Shown: positions 9,701 to 20,550 of the stretch, piece by piece
How the letters are laid out: every line of letters starts with the position of its first letter
Numbering within the stretch: position 1 is the stretch's first letter
NCBI GenBank assembly: GCA_024760905.1
Contig: CM045745.1
Coordinates: forward strand, 11,208,782-11,272,781
Origin: Plotosus lineatus
Taxonomy: Eukaryota; Chordata; Actinopteri; Siluriformes; Plotosidae
Direction: 5' to 3'
Length of the DNA stretch: 64,000 bases
Translations under genes and position numbers: made by a program
The notes under the pieces: model-generated
Told to the model about the DNA's origin: nothing
Databases searched by the model: none
The model's input: only the letters and a program-made list of their open reading frames with translations

Positions 9701-12700
9701 AATGTGAGGTGCTCCACCGAATGTAGGCGCCCGTCGCAAGTGATGTATCAAAGCACGGCTTATTCGGACTTCCGATCTTTCAAGTGAGCAAGTGCGCGTT
9801 GAATACTTGTTTAGTTCTCAACCTTCACTTGCTCACTTGAAAGATCGGAAGTCCGAATAAGCCACGCTTTGTCTCACAAGCACCATACGTCACTTGCGAC
9901 AAGCGCCTACATTTGGTGGAGCATCTCACAAATGTAAAATATACCATCCAAAGAAAGTGTAACAACTCCCTTCTGGTATCCATGCTCACTGGATTGTACG
10001 ATATTCCCCATTTTTATTATTACAGTACAGTAGTTCTAATTCTTGACAGCGGCGTCACGGTGGGGTAGTGGTTAGCACGTCCGCCTCGTAGCAAGAAGGT
10101 CCTCGGTTTGATTCCCAGCTCAGGCGACTCTGTATAGAGTTTACATGTTCTCCCTGTGCTCACAGAGGTTTCCTCTGGGTACTCTGGTGTCCTCCCACAG
10201 TCTAAAAACATACACAGTAGGCTTATTGGCGGTTCGAAATAACCCGAGGTCTGGGAGTGACTGGTTCTGCGAGTATGGTTCTGGGAGTGACGGTCCTGCA
10301 AAGACCTGCCGAGCTATCCAGGATGGACCCTGCCCTCATCCAGAGTCAGCTGAGATGAGCACCGGCCTCCCCGTAACCCTAATTATCATTAAGCAGTTCA
10401 GAAATTGAATGATAACTATTGACAGGTCATAAATATCAATGAAATAAAATATGTTGTGCCCCTAAATATTTAACCGAATAGCTGGTTAGCCTAGAATAGG
10501 GTCCTGCTGCACTGACGGTTGCTTCAAAATGCTTCGGCCTCGCACCTGGTCACCTGATGCAGACAGATAAGGTTGTGTTTGGTGAATAAAACAACAACAG
10601 CAAACAACAATTTTTTTTTTTTTGCAAAATTCTTAAAAAAGAACAATGAAGCACACAGTCCACTACCATTACTAAATTTTTCTAATACTTAATTCATTAC
10701 TAATTAATAATAATAAAAAGCACCAGCAGACTGCATAACCATTAGGAAAAAAAATGCATTGTATTCCACTAAAACTGGATTTACAATGGGGCGTAATGTT
10801 CTCCATCTCCACGATCTGACAGAATCTTGAGGAGCATGGAGGGCCATGGGATTGAGTTGTGATGATCTCGAGAGAACTTGGTAGAATCATGATGATCATT
10901 CTCTTCTTCTTCTTCTTCTTCTTCTTCTTCTTTTCCTTTCAGCTTTTCCCTTCAGGGGTCGCCACAGCGAATCATCTGCCTCCATCTCACCCTATCCTCC
11001 GCATCCTCTACTCTTACTCCAACTACCTTCATGTCCTCCTTCACCACATCCATAAATCTTCTCTTTTGGTCTTCCTCTAGGCCTTCTGCCTGGTAGTTCC
11101 AACCTCAGCATCCTACTACCACTATACTCACTATCCCTCCTCGGTACATGTCCAAACCATCTCAATCTAGCCTCTCTGACTTTGTCTCCAAAACATCTTA
11201 TTACAACAAATTACTCCCTGATGCAAATTTTGATGGAGCATGGTGATCATAGTAGAGTGCAGTAAAGCTTAACAAACCCTGATGTGCCATCGTAGGAGAT
11301 CTTGGTGAATTTGGAAACACAATTCCTTCAGATTTCACCTCTTGGATGCATCCTGCTTCCTTGTTATAACCCAATCGTTATCCAAATATTCTCATAAATT
11401 GTGGAGCGCGATGCTTTTTTGAACTACAGAGATCACATATTATATCGTACTCCAATGTAAACACAATTTGACTGATCAGACGTTCTTAAATGGTTAAAAA
11501 AAAATAAAATAAAATAATAATAACACATGATCTTCGGAAGAATATTGAACTTTACCATTGAAGAGTTGTAGCTACTTACTGTTGTACAGGTTCTTTGGAA
11601 AGCTGTTAAATATTTAAATCAGACGAATTCAAATTAATTCCCGGGAGTATGAGGAAGTTGAACAGGAAAACAAAAGCCTTGTTGTGTGGTATTGGCATGC
11701 ATGGATATGTGTCTTTTTAGTTTTTGGTCCACCCCCACCACCCCAATTTACTGGAAACCACTTTGTATACATTTTATTATGAATTTATTTAAATGAAAAC
11801 TGCATTTTTATGAGAAGAAATTTTTAAGACATCTTTATTTTTATTGGACAAAGAACACTTCTTAGCATCTCAAAAAGAAACATGTTTTGGCAGAGAAATA
11901 TTATGTTTTGAACTTCTCCATAAGTCACAGTGTAGAACAACTGTAACAGGCCATGGTGCCAAAATTTTTCATGCTGTACCTATTTTCTGCAGATCGATTT
12001 TATGGTTTTGTGGAAATCTCCAGAGTGACAAAAAATGGCGGTTATCTGAGTTGGAGTGAGGCAGGCAAGAATATTAATCAGTACAAAGTGAAGATCGGTG
12101 GGTCTCAACCAAATTCTACAAGTAAAACAAGTTATCAGATAAAAGGTCTGGATCCTGGAAAACTTTACAGAGTGCAGGTAATCCCTGTAAAGTGTGATCG
12201 GGACCTCAATGCTCAAAATATCTCCTTCTACACATGTAAGTAAAATGCCGAGGTAACTATCATTCTCTTTGAGGAAGCTACGGCTTTAGCATGAAACATT
12301 TTGAGTAGCATTTTGTTGGTGGAGCTTCTGAGCAGAGCACCGCAGGTGTCAAATGTGACTTCAGAGACTGTACCTTGTCCGTACCTCATGTCCGGCCCAT
12401 GCAATAACGAAACCCAAACTAAAACCCAAAACATAGATGTTTGTACACCACTGCTCAGACTCATGCAATAACAAAAATGCAAGATGGAACATGAACTTGC
12501 TAAATGGATAATTCAGCTCACAAGACATGGAAATCATTTAATGAAAAATAGTGAAAAGAAAACTCCTTATTCAACCACCCTTCTTTTCCTCTAGAACGAA
12601 TACGGAAAACGGGGAGATTTATTGATTTTACTTTCCCTAGAGCTGAGGACTGAGCTGCTCAGGAGGCCGTGCTATTTTATAACATCAACCTCAGACACCT

Positions 12701-15700
12701 TTCAGTAGAAATCTCCATCGAGAGCTCTGCCTTCAGGCAGTGCCAAAATCTTCAGAATACGTAACTTGAACAACACCTGCTGGTGTCCAGAAGATTGACT
12801 CTATGATAACACTTATAGCGAAGGAACTGACTTGATTTTATAGGCTATAGATGTCTTTTTTTTACGTATTTAAATATTAAGCGTCATCATTTTTACTACA
12901 TCAAAGCTCTCAGAGAAAAATGGGACTTGACTCAGTTTACAATTATTCACCGTGTAATTGCTCACACAGTCGTATCTCAGTGTACAGGGATCCCTCATTT
13001 TCTACGGTTAATTGGAACCGAGATTCCCACATGACCGTCGAAATCCACGAAGTAGGATCATCCCCCCACCCCACCCCCGACTGACGTATACGTACATGTA
13101 TATGTGTATATAATAGCAATAAATACATATTCAGTGCAGGGGCAGTGGTGGTCTAGTGGTATAGGGCGCTGGATTGCTGATCCAAAGGTTGGGGGTTCGA
13201 GTCCCACTCTGCATAAGGTTGTCACTGTCCCCCCCCAGTGGAGCTAACTGGGTTATCAAAGGCCGGCCATGTCTCTCACTGTCTATGGTGTGAGGCATGT
13301 AAAAGAACCATTGCTGACTTTCGACAAGAGTAGGCTGCAAAGCCGTCAGCATGTTTCCGCCCTGTGATGGCCTGGCGAGCTGTCCAGGGTGTACTCTGCC
13401 CTCGCCCTGAGTTGGCTGGGATGGGCACCAGCCTCCCCGTGACCCAAATTAGGATTAAGCGGTTACAGAAAATGAACTGAATGATGAACTGAACATATTC
13501 AGTGCTATAAATGCTTATAATAACTATTAAACATTCAAAACTAATGAATAAGATGAAAATAAAATATAAATACACACAGATACAGACGCACGCACGCGCG
13601 CGCACGCACGCATGCAGGTGCTCTTGCATGCATACACACAGATGGACGCTTCACAACAATGTAAGTAGTTTCGATGGGAGGTTTTGGGTTGTTTTTTTGT
13701 TGTTTATTTTTTGGTTTAGGTTTTTTTTTTTTTTTTTGCATAATTGGCCTTGTTTTTGTGCCATTTCCCTTAACTTTTCCCCCTATTCTTCCTTAATTTC
13801 CTTATTTTTTAATTCGATGAATATTTATTATTTTAAAAAAAACAAACAAACGCGATGTAGTGAAGCCGCATGCATTGAAGCGCGAAGTAGCGAGGGATCC
13901 CTGCATTCAGTCAATGTCTATATGAACATTCTTCTTCACTTATCCCTTAACATCCGGGGATGTCGTTGGAGCGCCTTCATGGCGAGACTTGGGCTGATTT
14001 GGCCTGACGGTGCCCATCCCTCTCCAGGTCGTAGAAACACGCTGACGGCTTTGCAGCCTACTCTTTCCGAATGTCAGCAATGGTTCTTTTACATGAACCT
14101 CACACCATAGACAGTGAGAAACATGGCCTGCCTTTGATAACCCAGTTAGCTGCACTGGGGGGTCAGTGACAACCCTGTGGGGACTCGAAGCCCCAACCTT
14201 AGGATCGGCGATCCTGCGCCTTAACCACTAGACCACCACTGCCCATATGAACATTATGACATCATAACTAGCTATCTTAATTCCCCCCAAAATTCATTCA
14301 GTTTATCAAACCTTATATAATTTTTTTTACTGAAAACTGACACCAATTATATCTTCCTATTTAAATATCGAGTCACTAATCTATTGTCTAATGTATTTAG
14401 AGTACCATGAATTTTTTTGTTTCTCAGACGCAGTCACCTCACTTATTACATTATTTTAATTTATGCATTTGTTTTTCACACTTTCATAATTTGTGTAAGC
14501 ATATGTTTTTTTAATTTTTTTTTCTTTTGTTCAAAATCATTACCCATAGTGCCAGAGGAAATCAAATCTCTCACAACAGTGAGTGTGGAAACAAACACGA
14601 TTAATCTCAGCTGGAATGCATCGAGAGGAACGGATGTGTTCTACTTGCTACATATTGAGCCAGGAAATATAACTAAAACATCCCAAACTGTAAATTATTC
14701 TATAATCAATCTACAACCAGGACAAAAATACAACATCACAGTAAAAGCTGTGGTTAATAAAACCATTTATGGCAAGCCAGACTCCATTGATCCGTGCACC
14801 AGTGAGTAATACAGTCCCCTATTAACCCCTATCATATAATTTAAGCATGTATGTAGTTCTGATTTTTTTGTAAATTGTTCTGAATTTTATTGAGAAATGA
14901 TGGTGATATGAAAATGGACTTTGTAGTATTGCAGAAATATATTTTATTAGAATAAAAAACATAAAATTAGCATGAAGTTGTTAAAAATCGTTTGTTCCAT
15001 ACAGTATACAGTATATGCTAATTTGCTAATTTGGAAATCTAACTGTCACCTCTCCACCTTGTCTACCCGTGACCCTTATTTTTCAGAACCTTCTAAAGTG
15101 AACAACCTTACTTCTGCAAACAATGATAGTACCTCCATACATGCAACGTGGGATTCACCTGATGACAATAAATCTAACTACAACTATAACGTTACTCTCG
15201 GCAATAACATCAGCCAAGCAACGGCTTCTGAAATTACATTTTCTCCTGTACAGTCTGGTACTCAATACAATTTAACTGTTTTTGCAACTGTACCAGACTG
15301 CACCGAGACAGGGGAAGCAGTTACCATCAGCGCTTATACCTGTGAGTATAACATTCGCTTTTTCTTTCCCTTCATTTCTTTGCACTCTTCATGCTTGGTG
15401 TCAGAGAACTTACCAAACAGTAGTGGCTGGAATTAAACAGAGAAGATATAATAAACAAGTTTTACCAGTAGTTACAATTAAGCAATGTAGATTTACCAAT
15501 ATGCAACCCCCCCCCTCCCCCCAGTGCAGCTAACTGGGTTATCAAAGGCCGGCCATGTCTCTCACTGTCTATGGTGTGAGGTTCATGTAAAAGAACCATT
15601 GCTGACTTTCGCAAGAGTTGCTGCAAAGCCGTCAGCGTGTTTCTGTTCTGCGATGGCCAGGGTGTACTCTGACCTCGCCCGAAGTTGGCTGGGATGGGCA

Positions 15701-15771
15701 CCAGCCTCCTCGTGACCCTAATTAGGATTAAGTGGTTATAGAAAATGAACTGAACTGACAGAGATACCATC

Positions 15772-15827
<56 letters not shown>

Positions 15828-17123
15828 CATCAACCTTGAATCAAACTCATGAACTTCGTGCTGATTGTTGCGCTCCACCTGCAAGCCCCAGCCACTCCTG
15901 TTTGTAAACTTGTCTGACACTGCAAACTGTTTAACTCATTAATGAGTCATTATGCCATTATTAATTTTTTTTTCATGCTGCCATTTATCTGGGAAATGTT
16001 TTGTGTGTGCATTAATTGTGTGTTATTTTGCTGTTACTGTGTTTAGTGCCAATGGCAGTGAGTCATCTTAGACTGACGAGTACAAATCAAGATATTACGG
16101 CAACATGGGAAAGGCCAAATGGAAATTTTTCTTGGTTCAGCGTGAATATCTCTAGCTCTATGACCGAGAACGTCTCATTTCCTACGTATGAAACAACTGG
16201 TTTTAAATATACATTCGACTCTCTGAAGGCAGCAACGTATTATACTGTTAATGTTATTACTTACGTGAAGAAGGACCTGAAACACAGTGAAGTGGTCACC
16301 GACTCAATTTATACCAGTAAGTCTGAAAGGCTTTCATGCACCCCTTTAAATACCGGTTAAGATGAGTCATATACTCATAATCCCAATTAGGGTCACTCAA
16401 TCCTTCATAAATCTGTTTGTAGGCTGAATTAAGAAATTTGGTTTTAAAAATACCTTCGGGGGGGAAATTTAGAACTCGCGCGAGGATAACGGCTCTTTTA
16501 GATACTGCTAGCCAGGCAAGATTCTCGAGAAACACAAAAGAATGACCTGACCTGATCAGTCAGTATCCCAGACGAGCCCCGAGATTGTTAGGGTTTTTGA
16601 TGGCCCTCAGCAAGTCTTCCTGCGGATCAGTTCCCGAGTGTCACCCACAGCGCTGGACTGATCAGCAAAGAAAGCACAGAGACCGATATCAGGCTCTCTT
16701 AGTCTCTCTTCCCCTTTATGAACCCTAAATCAGGGGTCCCCAACCACCGGTCCACGGATCAATTGGTACCGGTTCGCAGAAGAAATAATAAATTTTTTCC
16801 GTTTTATTTATTATCTGAGTCTGGACCATCTTTATTTTTGACAATCTTTTACTGTATTTTGAAAAATGACCGGATTCTCTCGGTTACATGTCGGTCATTT
16901 GAGCGCTAAAATGTAACCCACAAGGGGACGGAGTGTGAACAGAGGCGAGTTGGACATGTTTCAAACAATAGCGAGGATTTTGGGTGAGACTGAGCCTGCG
17001 CCTTCATTCTCTCAGCTGGTGCAACATCACCTGTTTTTTTTTTTTTTTTTTTTATAGAAAAGTTAAAACTATTTCTCAACCAACTTTATTTCAGCTGTTG
17101 AAAAAAATAACAACCATGGAGTG

Positions 17124-17179
<56 letters not shown>

Positions 17180-17185
17180 GATTAA

Positions 17186-17227
<42 letters not shown>

Positions 17228-17939
17228 TGGTGGGGCTGGTGGTGTAGTGGTTAGGGTGCTACGATCAGGAGGTTGTGGGTTCGAATCCCACTGAGACCCT
17301 CACTCTGCTAAGACCCCTGGGCAAGGTCTCAACCACAAGTGTACCTCTGTTCACCCAGCAGTATAAATGGGTACCAGTAAAAATATACTGGGAAGGTAAC
17401 CTGCGATGGACTAGCGTCCCATCCAGGGGGAGTTGAACTCCTGGTCGCTTCATGCTGTGGAAACCGGGGACAAGCACTGGCCTGATGAGCCACGGGGCTC
17501 GGGTGTAAAAACCCAACAGCCTTTACCTTTACCTGATGAGCCATGAAGCTCGGGTGTAAAAACCCAACAGACTTTACCTACCTACCTATTATTATTATTA
17601 TTATTATTATTAATACTACTACTACTACTAATAATAATGATAATTCATACGAATAAATTATATTTATAATATAAACAATCTATGACACCCCGGTCTGCGG
17701 TAAAATTGTCAAGCGCTGACCGGTCCGCGGTGATAAAAAGGTTGGGGACCACTGCCCTAAGTAACCCAGAATGTTCCAAAACATCTCAGCACAAACACAT
17801 AGACATGAGAATAAGAACGATATCATGAGTATAGTATAAGTGAATACATAATACATGCATAAATGATCACAAAATATAAAGCAGGTGTAAAATAACAATG
17901 ATGTTAGATGGCAGTCATATGATTATGAGAACATAGTAG

Positions 17940-18003
<64 letters not shown>

Positions 18004-18019
18004 CGCGAGAGAGAGGAAG

Positions 18020-18066
<47 letters not shown>

Positions 18067-18351
18067 TTTTCTGAGTAGATCCTTCCGTAGGAGAGTGCTC
18101 AATACTTTTTGGTAGAGCAAATAACAATAAAAATAATAAAAGGACAGGACAAAGACTTTCTATTGAAACTCCATTTATCACTACAGATCTGTTTCGAAGG
18201 GTGGTGAAACCATCCTCTCTCTTCAGGTGATTATAGAAGACTCTTCTATAATCACCTGAAGAGAGAGGATGGTTTCACCACCCCTCGAAACAGATCTGTA
18301 GTGATAAATGGAGGTTCAATAGAAAGTCTTTGTCCTGTCCTTTATTATTTT

Positions 18352-18433
<82 letters not shown>

Positions 18434-19431
18434 GTTATTATAATATATCAAAAAAATCCTTTTCAATGAACCTGTATGAGACGGAGTGAGAAAGTGTCTC
18501 ACATTAGTCTTTCTCCAGTTGACTGTAAAATAATATATCTGTCTTTTTTTTAGCTCCCACTCCACCTGGGACGGCCTTTGTACAAACCTTAACTAGCAGT
18601 GCGATGAACTTAAGTTGGGAGGTTCCAGCCAGCTCAAAAGGGGTTAACAACATTACTTACTTCATCACATATTTCTCTGAGTTCTGGAAACATGAGGGCA
18701 ACCTGACGTCTGTTGGAAATACCTCTGTCATCATCGGTAAATTAAAATCTGGTAGCAAATACAAATTTAACATCACTGTCCGTGCTGGAAATTTGACAAG
18801 TAAGCCCTCTATGACGGTGGGAACTACAAGTAAGGACACTATACTATACTATACTATACTATACTATACTATACTATACTTCTATTCTTCCACTACAGCC
18901 TTCTCATGCAAGGAGCTCAAATCCTAATTTTATGCTTCTCTAATACTACTCACCGGATCCTTTTCAATTCATTTTCTCTTCTTCTTCTTCTTTTTCTTCT
19001 TCTTCTTCTTCTTCTTCTTTTCCTTTCAGCTGTTCCCTTCAGGGGTTGCCACAGCGAATCATCTGCCTCCATCTCACCATATCGTATGCATCTTCTATTC
19101 TAAACCGCTTAATCCTAATTAGGGTTGCGGAGAGGATGCCGCCCATCATAGCCGTCTCTGCACAACAGCAGACTACACCCTGAACGGCTCACAAGGCCAT
19201 TGCAGTGCAGAAACATGCTGTCGGCTATGCGGCTACTCTTGTTGAAAGTCAGCAAATAGTTCTTTTACATGAACCTCTCACCATAGACAGTGGGAGTCAC
19301 GGCCGGCCTTTGATAACCAAGTTAGCTACACTGGGAGGGGACAGTGACAACCCTGTGGTGAGTGGGGCTTGAACCCCCAATCTTAGGATCAATGATCCAG
19401 GACTTTTACTACAAGGCCACTACTGTCTGTC

Positions 19432-19516
<85 letters not shown>

Positions 19517-20453
19517 CAGTGGTGCGCTAGATCACTGATCCAAAGGTTGGGGGATCGAGTGAGTCCCACTCTCCACAAGGTTGTCACTGTCCCCCTCAGT
19601 GCAGCTAACTGGGTTATCAAAGGCTGGCCATGTCTCTCACTGTTTATGGTGTGAGGTTCATGTAAAAGAACCTGACTTTTGACAAGAGTAGCTGAAAAGC
19701 CACCAGCGTGTTTCTGAAATGTGAAAGGACCTGACCACCCATCACATTACCTTTCCTCCTGCAGTCACATAAAAACATGCACAGTCGGTTAATTCTCTTT
19801 TCCAAATTGCCCCTAGGTGTGAGTATAAATGGTAGTGTGAGTATTGGCCCTGCAATGGCCTGGCGAGCTGTCCAAAGTGTACCTCACCCAGAGTCGGCTG
19901 AGATGGGTGCCAGTCTCCCCGTGAGCCTAATTCGGATTAAACGATTCAAAAAATGAATGAATAATAAATGCTAATTATGGTTTTCAGGAAGGGAAATTTA
20001 TCAATTTTCTACTTCTGATTTATGAACAGCTTGATTTAGCTCGATTTTCATTTTTATAAATACCTTACAAGTTTATAAATAAATCTGAGCAGAGCACCGC
20101 AGGTGTCAAATGTGACTTCAGAGACTGTACCTTGTCCGTACCTCATGTCCGGCCCATGCAATAACGAAACCCAAACTAAAACCCAAAACATAGATGTTTG
20201 TACACCACTGCTCAGACTCATGCAATAACAAAAATGAAATTCCCTAAAAATGCAAGCAAACTTTTATCAGAATAACAACAAATATTGACAGCAAGATGGA
20301 ACATGAACTTGCTAAATGGATAATTCAACTCACAAGACTTGGAAATCATTTAATGAAAAATAGTGAAAAGAAAACTCCTTATTCAACCACCCTTCTTTTC
20401 CTCTAGAACGAATATGGAAAACGGGGAGATTTATTGATTTACTTTCCCTAGGG

Positions 20454-20550
<97 letters not shown>

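Larger units (their letters stand above)
16731..17754 (+). mobile_element. hAT-type DNA transposon remnant
   Basis: Termini CAGGGGTCCCCAACC and GGTTGGGGACCACTG. The 8-bp target duplications CCCTAAAT and CCCTAAGT differ at one base. The interior has an ATT array and an inserted SINE-B; no transposase frame is seen. Confidence 0.8.
18127..18352. repeat. Long inverted repeat, Penelope-like terminal sequences
   Basis: Two arms of about 112 bp with almost no loop; the centre is GAAGACTCTTC near 18240. The arms differ at few positions (for example AGGGTGG against GGGGTGG). Each arm carries a hammerhead ribozyme core. Hammerheads in such a repeat are known from the terminal repeats of Penelope-like elements; that origin is my inference. 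Confidence 0.7.

Noticed and set aside
12228..12482. 84-residue minus-strand frame
   Set aside because: It lies in repeat R1, has no recognisable domain, and the second R1 copy does not preserve it.
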